From Cinnamomum chago (lineage: Eukaryota > Streptophyta > Magnoliopsida > Laurales > Lauraceae): 64,000 nucleotides of DNA. Both the position numbers and the translations under genes were made by a program. Of the stretch, positions 12,243-23,264 are shown piece by piece. The stretch's first letter is position 1. Each line of letters opens with the position of its first letter. The DNA is taken from positions 37,652,501-37,716,500 of the forward strand of contig CP142461.1 in the NCBI GenBank assembly GCA_038049695.1, read 5' to 3'. The notes below the pieces were generated by a model, which saw only the letters and a list, made by a program, of their open reading frames with translations, was not told where the DNA came from and made no database searches.

Positions 12243-12564
12243 TGTGGCCCGCCTGCTACGGGGACCCATGTCGAATTAAGCAACTAGTAAAGACCAAGGT
12301 TGATCTCCCAATTAAGTCTTTGTTCAGTAGTATTATGCCGAGATTGAGTTGTGTTGAAAACCCATGATTTCTTGACATATATCACTCAATTAAAGAAAAA
12401 AGAATAATAAACAGACAAAACCCATTTTCAGTTAAAGACAAAAATACTAATACATTCAAAATAAAATATATTTATTTTTTCAATATTAAAAGTTTAGAAT
12501 CAATTACTTAAGCATAAAACCTAGGAATTCAATTCCATACAAGCAAACAAGTCATGGGGCTTCT
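12243..12564. other. Host sequence between two insertions
   Basis: About 320 bp without coding potential. Its left side joins the sequence before 4140 and its right side joins the sequence after 24035 when both insertions are removed. Confidence 0.5.
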
Positions 12565-12567
12565 ATT
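12565..12567. repeat. Target-site duplication ATT (left) of CACTA element
   Basis: ATT precedes the terminal CACTACAACA; ATT also follows the other end at 24033-24035. Three-base duplications are the rule for CACTA elements. Confidence 0.85.
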
Positions 12568-13205
12568 CACTACAACAGATTACACCTTCAGCGACATTTT
12601 TTTTCGTCGCTAAAAGTCCAAAAAACGTCGGTAAAGGTTTTACCGACGTTTTTTTTTTCGCCGGTCAGTCGTCGGCAAAAAAATGTCAAGAAAACACCTT
12701 ACCGACGAATTAATTTTTCGTCGGTAAAATTATTATTTTCACCGACGCTTTTTTATTTTTTACCGACGTTTTCTTTCGTCGGCAGAATAAATAAGAAAAA
12801 TAAAAAATAAATTAAAATACTTTACCGACGTTTTTTTTCGTCGGTAATATTAAAAAAATAAAAATAAAAATATTTTACCGACGTTTTTTATGCGTCGGTA
12901 AAAATAAAAGAAAAATAAAAAAAAATCAAAATACAATTACCGACGTTTTTTTTCAATATTAAAAAAATAAAAATAAAAATAGTTTACCGACGTTTTATTT
13001 TGCGTCGGTAAAAATAAAAGAAAAATAAAAAAAAATCAAAATACAATTACCGACGTTTTGTTTCGTCGGTAATATTAAAAAAAATAAATATAAAAATAGT
13101 TTACCGACGTTTTATTTTGCGTCGGTCAAAATAAAAGAAAAATAAAAAAAGATGAAAATACAATTACCGACGTTTTTTTTCGTCGGTAAAAGTATATAAT
13201 TTTTT
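12568..13205. repeat. Left terminal inverted repeat and subterminal ACCGACG/CGTCGGTA array
   Basis: The end reads CACTACAACAGATTACACC followed by GCGACATTTTTTTTCGTCGC. From there ACCGACGTTTT and CGTCGGTAA alternate, separated by AT-rich spacers of a few tens of bases. Each pair forms a small hairpin. In characterised En/Spm elements, subterminal repeats are binding sites for the TNPA-type protein; the same role here is inference. Confidence 0.85.
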
Positions 13206-14112
13206 TAAAATCGACTTTTTGGTTTTTCGTTTAAATTTTCCTATAAACCTGCTTATACACCTGTAGTAAAAAATAAAACTACTCATACTACAATTAATAA
13301 TACATCCAAACAAAATCATCCCCATTCTTCATCAAATCATTCATCTCCTTAAATAAATAGTACAATTAATAAACATACAGTCGAATAAAAATGTCTAAAT
13401 TAATAAAAATACAGTCGAATAAAAATGTCCAATATACATATACAAATAAACTAAAAACAACAAAACAACACCAAAGTGTGCATCCGATCAGAAAGCGTCC
13501 ATCAATCTGCAATGACAAAAACAAAAACAAAATTAGTATCTCTTGAATTAATGAAATTAGAACGAAAAAAGATGAGAGCAAAACCTAGTTATTTCATAAT
13601 AACAAAATGAATGTGAAAATGTTTCACCCCCTCGAGTTCAAAGAGACAATACATGATGCTCAATTGAGGCAACTGACTTTTTTTCCCTCAGCCAGCAATG
13701 CTACTATTGGGGTTGGGGGCACTTTTTGGTGATATAAGATTAACATGAGACTGGAGGACTCCCTGTGGAATGATCCTACTCATCCTACCATTAGAATGCA
13801 AAATGGACAATTATAGCCAAAAGACCAAATCTCAAATCTCAACTAACAGGGGCACTCAAATCAAGCGTCTAAATCACCAAAAGGTAGCACTTGGGTGGAG
13901 CAGTTTATAGGATTAAATGGTCTGTTCAAATGTTTCACATTTCTTTCAAGTTAAGCATTAACTTTACTATAGTTACAAGAGTCTAAATCAGCAAAACGTA
14001 GCACTTGGGTGGAGCAGTAAGCAGTTTATTGTGGACAAAATGGTTTGTTCAAATGTTTCACATTTCTTTCAAAGTTAAGCATTATCAACTTTAGGATAGT
14101 TAGTACTAATAC
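13206..14112. other. CACTA interior left of the captured exons; no gene recognised
   Basis: AT-rich sequence with no coding stretch I can support. Further exons or introns of the captured gene could lie here. A short sequence is duplicated: AAATGGTTTGTTCAAATGTT-type words near 13917-13960 and 14039-14075, each followed by a CTTTCAA...GTTAAGCATTA context. Confidence 0.4.
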
Positions 14113-14788
14113 CTGCAATGGAAGCAGATATGAATGTCTCCCTGCTTCCCCTTTTTGCAAGACAGCCCACCCTGAAATGAAAGGTAAAAAATCATAAAGC
14201 TCTCACAGACTTTCATGAGTGAAAGTAAAATCCACCAACAATGAATGCCCTTATTTGATCCATGATTTGGACCACTGATAATAGCAAGCTACACTAGAAA
14301 AGGACAACTATTCACAAATTGCATAAACTAAAAGAGTCCCCAACCAATATGTGATTTCTTTTCTAAAATCTGAACAGTGAGAATTCTCTACGATTTCCAA
14401 TCCGAAATACAATCCTACCCATGCACACAACCAGGACCATGGTCTCCCCACGCCACATGCCCATCTCAAACACAACCCACTAAATATAAAACCCAATCCC
14501 ACTACCACACATTTGCAGGCCCACCATTCGGACGGTTAAGATCCTTAGAAATTATAACACGCCTGCTATGTATGGAAGAGCTGTAATTAGCAACAAAAAC
14601 AACACATTGAAGAAGTAGAAGAAAACAGACCTGAGTATGGGAGATTGGTGGAGGAGAGAGGAGGAGAAGAAGTACAAGTGAGAATGAGAGAAGGAGAGAG
14701 TCCCGGAGGAGATGCATTTCTTCGTTGTCGTGGACTTTCCAGGATTGGATGTGATGCCGTAGAAGAGGGAGAGAGAAGAGGACGCCAT
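14113..14788 (-). pseudogene. Probable captured host gene fragment: two exons of a plastid-targeted-like protein
   Basis: Exon 1 (14788-14631) starts with ATG and encodes MASSSLSLFYGITSNPGKS followed by a Ser/Thr/Lys-rich stretch without acidic residues, which looks like a chloroplast transit peptide. It ends at a good donor (CTCAG/GTCTGT). Exon 2 (14171-14113) begins after TTTCATTTCAG and ends at GCAG/GTATTAG; it keeps the reading phase and encodes about 20 residues around CLAKRGSRETFISASIAG. No mature domain is visible, so I cannot name the parent gene. Its codon use and splice quality differ from the transposase genes. CACTA elements are known to pick up host gene pieces. The alternative is a real exon pair of an element-specific gene. 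Confidence 0.5.
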
Positions 14789-14825
14789 ATTAGCGATGAA
14801 GTCACTGAAGAAGAGAAATGAGCTT

Positions 14826-15944
14826 TTGGAAAAGAGTCGGTTTCCGGCTCTAATTCCCTAACCGTGAGTCCCATCTGCAAGCCGTCAGTTCCTACAGGTT
14901 ACTCTACCCCCGTGCGAACCGTCCGTGCCGGTCCCTGATTTTTCCGGTCGCCGATTCGCTTTCCGGACCCCCGGCGGGCCGTTTTCGAGCCTAAGTGTTG
15001 GAAAAGAGTCGGTTTTCGGCTCTAATTCCCTAACCGTGAGTCCAATCTGCGAGCCGTCAGTTCCTACAGGTTACTCTACCCCCGTGCGAACCGTCCGTGC
15101 CGGTCCCCGAATTTTCCGGTCGCCGATTCCCGTTCCGGACCCCCGGGGGGCCGTTTTCGAGCCTAAGTGTTGGAAAAGAGTCGGTTTCCGGCTCTAATTC
15201 CCTAACCGTGAGTCCAATTTGCGAGCCGTCAGTTCCTACAGGTTACTCTACCCCCGAGCGATCCACCCGTGCCGGTCCCCGAATTTTCCGGTCGCCGATT
15301 CCCGTTCCGGACCCCCGGGAGGCCGTTTTCGAGCCTAAGTGTTAGAAAAGAGTCGGTTTCCGGCTCTAATTCCCTAACCGTGAGTCCAATCTGCGAGCCG
15401 TCAGTTCCTACAGGTTACTCTACCCCCGAGCGAACCGCCCGTGTCGGTCCCTGATTTTTCCGGTCGCCGATTCCCGTTCCGAACCCCCGGCGGGCCGTTT
15501 TCGAGCCTAAGTGTTGGAAAAGAGTCGGTTTTCGGCTCTAATTCCCTAACCGTGAGTCCAATTTGCGAGCCGTCAGTTCCTACATGTGACTATACCCTCG
15601 AGCGAACCGCCCGTGCCGGTCCCCGAATTTACCGATCGCCGATTCCCGTTCCGGACCCCCGGGGGGCCGTTTTCGAGCCTAAGTGTTGGAAAAGAGTCGG
15701 TTTCCGGCTCTAATTCCCTAACCGTGAGTCCAATCTGCGAGCCGTCAGTTTCTACAGGTTACTCTACCCCCGAGCGAACCGCCCGTGCCAGTCCCCGAAT
15801 TTTCCGGTCGCCGATTCCTGTTCCGGACCCCCGGGGGGCCGTTTTCGAGCCTAAGTGTTGGAAAAGAGTCGGTTTCCGGCTCTAATTCCCTAACCATGAG
15901 TCCAATCTGCGAGCCGTCAGTTCCTATAGGTTACTCTACCCCCG
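14826..15944. repeat. 172-bp GC-rich tandem array, about 6.5 copies
   Basis: The anchor GGAAAAGAGTCGGTTT recurs at about 14829, 15001, 15173, 15345, 15517, 15689 and 15861, an exact 172-bp period with few substitutions. The seventh unit stops after about 85 bp. The unit is much richer in G+C than its surroundings. Because 172 is not a multiple of three, the open frames that run through it shift each unit and are not genes. The array begins 38 bp upstream of the captured fragment's ATG and includes what would be its promoter side. Confidence 0.93.
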
Positions 15945-16255
15945 AAAGTATGATAATGCAATCAAGGATTACATAGATGAACGAGTATTTGTTGATGAGA
16001 AAGATTACGATAATGCAATCAAGGATGACAGGGATGCACAAGTAATTGTTGATGAGAGAGAGTATGATAATGCAATCAAGGATGACAGATGAACGAGTAT
16101 TTGTTGATGAGAAAGATTATGATAATGCAGTCAAGGATGACATAGATGAACGAGTATTTGTTGATGAGAAAGATTATGATAATGCAATCAAGGATGACAT
16201 AGATGAATGAGTATTTGTTGATGAGAAAGATTATGATAATGCAATCATACTGTGC
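15945..16255. repeat. 57-bp tandem array, about five copies, coding-like periodicity
   Basis: The unit beginning TATGATAATGCAATCAAGGA recurs five to six times with a 57-bp period (19 codons). On the plus strand the first units read YDNAIKDxIDERVFVDEKD. One unit has a short deletion and another a stop, so no long frame survives. It abuts the 172-bp array directly. A 19-residue repeat suggests descent from a protein repeat, but no flanking gene is seen. Confidence 0.8.
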
Positions 16256-16358
16256 AGTTAAAATTTGTTCAAATCCTACATTTTGAGTGTTTATAAATTA
16301 ATAACACAAATGATATGTTATTTGTTCAAGAAAGTATTCTACTAACCAAAGAGTCGCA

Positions 16359-17795
16359 TCATGATCCTCCAGGAGCTGTGCCATCCCCAGCAGAAGTGCT
16401 CTCTCCCGTGGTGTCAAGAAAGGCGGCCGGATCTATTCCTGCCACAGCTGCCAGCCTTTGAACGAGGGCCTCAAGCTGGCGTGTCCTCCGGTCCCGCTGA
16501 GCTAGTTGCTCAGCCTGCCTCCTACCCTGCTCAGCTAGCTGCTCGCGCAGGGCGACCACCTCAGGGTCTGGTGCCCGAGACTGTGTGGAAGAGGAAGAGG
16601 TCCTCGAGTATATCCCATACCCCTTTACGTAGCCCGACCTCTTCCCAAGCACATCAGCAGCAATCTGCTCCTCAGTCATCGGAGTGGTGATAGAGGGCTG
16701 CGACTGCTCCTCGGTCCGCTGCACCAAGGCCTCCTGCCATTTAAATCAATAAAGGATTTAGAATACTTCTATGACATTATACAATCAGTACTGATTTATT
16801 AGGAAACGTACATGTCTCTGTTGAGCCACCTCATTTACCCACTCATTACTCTTTCGTTTGTAGTGGGTGTCGCGGAAGAACTGAGTAATGGACGGCGCTT
16901 GACCAGCATTCTGTGCCGCCTAAGATTTGAAATAGCTTTATATTAGATATGAACCCTGATATATATTGATAAATTAATAAACTTAATCAAGTTTCTTCAT
17001 ATGAATATAATCAGTACCATCATAGACATCCTCGAGGCAAATGACCGGGAGCCACTCGTATGATTGTATGGCAGCTGGGCTCGACTCTCTTGAGCTTTCT
17101 TTGACTTTGCCTACATAGAAAAACAATAATACAATAGCACGAGTGTATTTAATCGTTACAAATAGAATTACATTGGATTATAATTAAGACATTTAGATAA
17201 CATCCCCAGGTCACCTTCCAGGCTGGTGATTCCCAGCACTGCGAGATCATCTGCTGCCAGTCAGCTAGAGTACAACCCTCTGCCGGGTGGTCGGGTCGGG
17301 GAACCCCCTGCTCCAAGAGGACCTGATAGTGAGTATGCAGCTCATACTTCCAGCCCCTATACAGGATCCCGCACTGGCGGTCAATATCCGTCCTAAGCTG
17401 CATATCACCCTCGTAGTCCCCGATCTCAAAGAGTTGCTGCAATTAGGGGATAGCCATAGTAGTCATTAGTAATAACAAAATATAATCAGATATTGTAATG
17501 AGGAGCACAACTATAATAACTTTGGTTGATGTTTCTCGTTTCAGTTTACCTTGACTGCAGCGATGACGGCAAGCTTGATCCCACTGTCAAGCTTCTTCCA
17601 GCCATGAGGCTTGACTGGGGCAACCTCTCTAATGGCTAACCCAAGATGGTTAGCCAGTGATGGGGCATGTTCCCCCTCTGGCCTATGACTGGAGCTAGGG
17701 ATCGGGACTGGGATGTTATGACCCAGCTGTCTCCTCAGCTTTGCCGCATTCTTCCCTCGCGTAGCACCCCTGGTACGGCCAAGAGTCTCAGCCGA
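16359..17795 (-). CDS. CACTA second protein, Transposase_24-like (five-exon model)
   Basis: Consistent splice sites and phase give exons at about 17795-17550, 17436-17215, 17110-17018, 16919-16812 and 16733-16359. Exon 1 carries RTRGATRGKNAAKL; exon 3 carries SRAQLPYNHTSGSRSFAS; exon 4 carries RDTHYKRKSNEWVNE; exon 5 carries the signature KRSGYVKGYG and then a long Gln/Arg/Leu coiled coil (VALREQLAEQGRRQAEQLAQ...) before the stop. These match the plant Transposase_24 family, proteins encoded beside TNP2 in En/Spm-type elements; a TNPA-like DNA-binding or accessory role is likely but inferred. All five exons are open. Exon 1 is fused in frame to the end of the TNP2 reading frame, so where this protein starts is uncertain. 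Confidence 0.75.
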
Positions 17796-17796
17796 C

Positions 17797-19962
17797 GGGT
17801 ACATCCACCGATATTGCACCGGTCCACCAAGAATGGCCTCGCGTGGCAACTGAACCAATAGATGAACCATCACATCAAAGAAAGCAGGAGGAAAGATCCT
17901 CTCAAGCTTACACAATATTAAAACTATCTGCTCCTCCGATATTTTCAAATCATCGTGTCTCTGTGTTTTCGAGCAGAGGTCTTGGAAAAAGCTGCCTAAC
18001 TCAAACAATGTTGTACAAATATCCTTATTCACAAAGCCACGCATGCCAATAGGAAGGATCCGTTGGATAAGGATGTGGCAATCATGGCTCTTTAAACCAG
18101 CCAATTTATCATTTTTCGAGGTTACACACCTCGAGAGGTTCGCGGCATAACCGTCTGGGTATTTGATCGACTTCAAGAATTCATAAAATCCATCTCTGTC
18201 TTTTGGTGCCAGAGTGTAAGAGGCATGCGGCTTCAAGCTGGATCCATCGCCCCTCTCCACTAGATGCAACTCTGGCCTGATGCCCATATTTTTCAAATCC
18301 TTACGCGCTTTCTCGGTGTCCTTGTTTTTGCCCTTTATGCCCAACATTGTTCCAACCAAGGCTACACAGATGTTCTTCTCAATGTGCATAGGATCAAGGT
18401 TGTGTCGGAGTTTTTTGCACTTCCAGTAGGGCCATTCAAATAGGATGCTTTTCTTTGTCCAATTCAACTCTCCAGAGTCACGCGGTCTTTTGTTATTCTT
18501 GCCAAACCTGACCGGATGTAGTTCTTCGAGCTGGTCTAGTACCTTTTGCCCCGGTAGATCCAAAGACCTCTTTTCACGCTCAGGCTGACCGTTGAAGGCC
18601 TTGCTTCTACGCCATTAGTGGTTTACTTCCAAGTATTTTCGATGGCCAATGTACCCAATCTTATCTTTCAACCTCACCCCTAACGAGGTGTCGTTACACG
18701 AGGGGCATGCGTTATAACCTTTTGTACTCCACCCAGACAAGTTACCATACGCAGGAAAGTCATTTATCGTCCACATCACAGCCGCATGCATTTGAAAGGT
18801 TTGTTTAGTGGAGGCATCATAAGTAGATACACCATGATCCCACAACTCCTTCAACTCATCAACCAAGGGCCTCAGATATACATCGATATCGTTTCCTGGT
18901 GAGTTTGGTCCTGGAATAAGTAATGACATCATCATGAATGGCTCCTTCATGCACATCCATGGTGGCAAATTATAGGGCATAAGTATGACAGGCCACATGC
19001 TATAAGACGTGCTCATGTTACCAAAAGGATTGAATCCATCAGTGGCTAACCCCAACCTCACATTACGTGTCTCTTGGGAAAACTCTGGATATTTCTGATC
19101 AAATTCTTTCCATTCCACTGAATCAGCCGGATGCCGCGCTATCCCATCGTCAACGCGCTTATCACTATGCCATCTCATCTCTGTGGCTGTCTTCCTTGAC
19201 ATATACAATTTGCGTAATCTCGGTATCAATGGGAAGTAACGGAGCACCTTATGAGGGATCTTCTTTCGCTTGCCATCATTGATCTTGTACCTAGGCTCCT
19301 CACATTCTGGACATTTATCCAATTGAGCATTCTCCTTCCAATACAACACACAATTGTGTTTGCAGGCATCTATGTTCTTGTATCCCATGCCCAAGTCACG
19401 TAATAATTTCTTCGCCTCGTAAATTGATGCCGGCACCACATGACCTTCGGGTAAGAAGTCCTTAAAAATCTGCAGGACCTTGTCGAACGACTTATTGCTA
19501 CACCCACTTTCAACCTTCACGTGCAGTATCTTGATGACAAACGATAACAGAGTATCTGAGCTTTTGCATCCTGGGTAAAGGCCTCGCTGAGAAGCATTCA
19601 ACAAATTTTCAAAATCATCCCTCTTGAGTATCTTCCTCCAAGTAAGTTCCCCTACGATGATCATCTATCAACTCATTGTACTCATCTTGATTATCTTCTG
19701 ATTCATCATGGCTCTCATCCGAATCATCGGTTGAACTATGGGTTCCCCGTGATATATCCACCGTAGGTAATGGACCATCATTCCTTTAATGTGCAGATGA
19801 CTTCTCACGGTTACATAGTCATGCTTCCCAATCGTTACACGGGCAGTTAATCAACACTGCCCCGCCCGAATTCGCCTTTGCAAAATCAATAAATGAGTTT
19901 ACCCCAGCTATGTACTCCGCACTAAATCGGTTCCGATAATGTAATATCCAACTCCTGTCCAT
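17797..19962 (-). pseudogene. CACTA TNP2-type transposase (Transposase_21), lightly broken
   Basis: The N-terminus at 19962 reads MDRSWILHYRNRFS and then EYIAGVNSFIDFAKA and the CPC motif, the Transpos_assoc region. It is followed by a stop at 19819-19821 and an acidic linker (DDSDESHDESEDNQDE). The main body (18615-19664, 349 residues) has CKHNCVLYWKENAQLDKCPE, MRWHSDKR, RLGLATDGFNPFG, WPVILMPYNLPPWMCMK and VDELKELWDHGV, hallmark transposase motifs. One in-frame stop (about 18614) separates it from the next piece (18563 on), which starts GQPEREKRSLDLPGQ-like and contains NICVALVGTMLGIKGK and the DUF4218-like GLKSHDCHILIQRILP, ending at GGPVQYRWMYP. Usual C-terminal DUF4216 sequence is missing. 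This enzyme cuts and joins the element ends. Confidence 0.88.
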
Positions 19963-22057
19963 ATCTGACCAAATCACAAGTAATTAGCAATTAGAAATAG
20001 AATCCACTCACCTATATTGAATAAATTGAATGTGTTTATGAGGTCCAGCTCATTGGGCCTGCTTCAATCATCTTTTCCAATGGAGATACATCTTTGCCGT
20101 CCATGTGCAGAAAGAGGATGGTAATACTTTGGCAAAGCCAGGTATTGCAAGGCAATTTAATTTTGGAAACAGGATCATCTTTTATGATTATAAAAAGACC
20201 CCCCTCTATCTCTCTCTCACACACACCTGTCCTTGTGAGAGGAGGATATCAGAGCCAAAGACTGATGATCTGCGTCCTCTTCTTTATCTGTAAGACACAT
20301 TGGAATTTCCCTGTGAAAGAGACACAGTTTAGAATTCCTTTGTTTTTTCACGGATATTGTACTTATTCAACACAGGGGGGCCCCATGGCCTTGCAAGTGG
20401 ATTTCACTTTAGACAGTCTCAGTCCTCTCTTATCCTTGGATGGACCAGATCAAGGACAGCTACCCGACAAAAGGATCTCGACCATTCAAATTTTAGTTGA
20501 TGCCTAAGCTTTATGGGGTTTTCACCCCTTTTTTAATCTCTTCTTCTAACAGTGAGATTGAAAGGTCTTTTTGTATGCTATTGGAGCCAAAACAAGAGTA
20601 TGATGAATGTGTTCTGTGCTTGTGGAAATCTTAATTTTAAGCCCATTGTATTCATCCATTCAAATATATGTGGAAAGGGAAAGGAAGGGAGGTTGAGAAA
20701 GAAAAAAAATTTCATGAAGGAATGGAAATGGAAGGCTCTCCCTCCCACACAGTCTTCTACTGTTATTCCTCTCGGGCCCCACTTATGGAACATAGGAAAA
20801 TATGCTAACCATGATGGGAACTCCAATGAGATTGCACCTGACAAAAGCTGGTGTGGACAAGATCCTCTACTGGGCACCATAGATCATGTCTCTGGGCCAT
20901 GTTCGCCATGTGGGCGCATGAAATTGGACGACCCAGATGGACGACTATATAGTGATGAGCCCTGGCAGAGAGAATTTCTAGGTCTGACATGCTCTCAAGG
21001 GCCCCATGCCCAATAGATTTTTTGTTCCAGACCCTATGACCAAGACTGAGATTTTGGTTCTGGAGAGAGTGATCTGGTTAGGTGTGTCTGTTATATTCCA
21101 TCATTAAACAAATACATTTGTTTAAGTGTTTCTTGGAGAATCTCTACATTGCAGAGACACAGTTCCCATGTGGAAGATCCTCCTTGGGTGATCAACATAG
21201 AAGTCCCTGATCTGAATTCATGGAAAACCCAAACAAGTCATCATGCCCATCATCTGTGTTCTCATAGTCCACGTGCTGGTCTCATCAACCAATGATATTT
21301 GCTCCATAAAATATGATCATAACTAACAGGCTTTGACACATAAAATTACATGGTCGAGGACCACCACAAGAACCCTGGGGCAATCTCCACCATAAATTTA
21401 TCAAAAATATGATTGATCCAAGCATTCAATTGGTTTGGATTTGGTCCAGCAAGATGACTTGGATAATCACTTTGAGGTGGGAGTGATTCGCGTGTAGAAG
21501 CCAATCAAAACCTTTAAAAAAATGTCATATATCAGAGATCGAGCCAGGATGAATGGCAATTTCTACTGGTTTTTTTTGGAATGTCATATTTGGAATGTTC
21601 ATTTTTTCCTTCTTGATGGTAGTATAAAACAGAGGGTGGGGGTGATGATCCCCAGAGATGAATTTTCTTTCTTCCATGAAAGATTCCTCTGTGCAGTTGG
21701 GTTTGGGCTGAATTGGGAGTCATGGGAAGTAACGGTGGGATTTTGGGTTTTCCTGACAGAAGGTCCTGGACAGGCTTTGATATTGAATTGGGTTTCAGCT
21801 TTCAATTCAGGGTTTTTTTTTTTGGGTGGGGGAAACACAAATTCATTAAAGTTTCTTGGTGATTTCTAACTACTACAATGACAAGATTGGGAAAATAGAT
21901 TTCCAGTGATCATTATAAAAGAATTGGAAGGCATGAATGAATATAAACAAACAGCTAAAGACGATGTGAAGAATACCTGAAAAATAGAATGTATGAATGT
22001 AGTTGAAGAAGATGACTGGCGAGACTTGCTGTTGATTGGATCTTGAACTTCTCAGGG

Positions 22058-22060
<3 letters not shown>
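19963..22060. other. CACTA 5' leader region, no supported gene
   Basis: This lies upstream of the transposase start (element reads right to left) and would hold its promoter and leader. Open frames occur on both strands (for example 20552-21016, plus) but show no domain, odd composition and no splice logic. A captured fragment cannot be excluded. Confidence 0.45.

Positions 22061-22094
<34 letters not shown>
22061..22094. repeat. (AG)17 microsatellite
   Basis: Seventeen perfect AG dinucleotides inside the CACTA element. Confidence 0.97.
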
Positions 22095-22095
<1 letters not shown>

Positions 22096-23264
22096 AATGA
22101 AAATGAAAACAAAAGAAAAGGCAGCCGGTGAAACTGTGGATTTATTTGGATTGACGTTCCCAGCCCACGAGTAGATTGCTTTCAAAAGTAGTATTTAGAC
22201 ACATGGACATGGCACCTCACTTCATGCAAAGAGCAAGCTGACAGATAACAGAACAGAAGGTTACATTCATGGAGTAATTTTGATGAACCCAGATCCTATC
22301 ATCCTCTTCATGAGAGTCTGTCTTTTTAGGGTATTTTCCTGTAGTGTAATTTTGAATGACCCACAAAGCAGCCTTGACAGATAACATCATTTTCTCACAC
22401 TTGATTCATTATTTAGAGTCACAGATGACACAAGTACAGAACAGAACATTCATGGAGGAAATATATAAAACGATGGACAGCCACACAAGTAGAACAGAAA
22501 TATATATATAAACAAAAGGGAGCTTGAGCCTGAAATCAAAGTTTCTGAAAAAAAAGGGGGAAAACGATGACTTTGAACTACAGTACGGAGAAAAACAACA
22601 ATCAATGGAAGAAGAAGATTTAGAAAAACAGAGAGCAGTTGCAGCAGATTTAGAAAAAAAAATGGGGGAAAACAATGGAAGAAGAAGAAGAAACTGTGTA
22701 CCTGGCACCGGAGAAAGCGTGGGTGGGGCCTGGGCTCCGACTGGGCGTGGCACCGGCGACTGGTGAGTGGCGATCAGTTGGCAAGTGTGGTGATGGCTTC
22801 GCTGGACTGGCAACGGAGAGGAGGGAGATGGAGAGCGAGAAGAGAAATGGGCATGTCCGATTTCTTCTCTTCTTCTTCTTCGTTTTCTTCCCCTCGTTTT
22901 CTTCTTTCCTTTCAATCGACTTAGGGCTTTCCTCCCCGCAGAGACAGAAATGGCAGAGATCTCCGAGCAGTGGCAGCCGCGAGAGAGAAAGACAAATTGA
23001 AGCGTCGAGAGAGCGAGAGCGAAGGGGAGAGAGACAGAGCAGAGTGAGAGAGAGCAGAGGGCTCCACCGACAGAGAGCGAGCGAGAGAGAGACAGAGCAG
23101 AGAGATCGAGTGAGGGAGCGAGAGTGGGCGAGTGACAAAGAGACAGCGCAGAGAGATCTAGTGAGGGAGCAGATCGCAGAGAGCAGAGAGAAAAAGAGGG
23201 GAAAAGAGAGTGAGGGAAAAATAGGGAAAAAGAGGGTTGGGTGGCGGGAGAGAGAAAAAAGGAA
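22095..23264. other. CACTA interior, purine-rich low-complexity leader
   Basis: From about 22960 to 23260 the plus strand is almost wholly GAGAGA/GAGCGAGAG. The long frames on both strands here (22409-23293 minus, 22675-23298 plus) follow from the biased composition. No homology was recognised. Confidence 0.6.

Noticed and set aside
12568-13205. Regular short repeats with spacers resembling a CRISPR array
   Set aside because: Repeats are 7-11 bp hairpin words in alternating orientation with AT spacers next to a CACTA terminus in plant DNA.
14925-15976. Six overlapping 60-99 residue open frames with FSGRR/FPFRTPGGPFSSLS peptides
   Set aside because: They are frame readings of the 172-bp array; the period is not divisible by three, so the same peptide restarts in a new frame each unit. 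Not genes.
20094-21016. Plus-strand open frames of 137 and 154 residues
   Set aside because: No domain, composition unlike coding sequence, opposite strand to the transposase and in its leader region.
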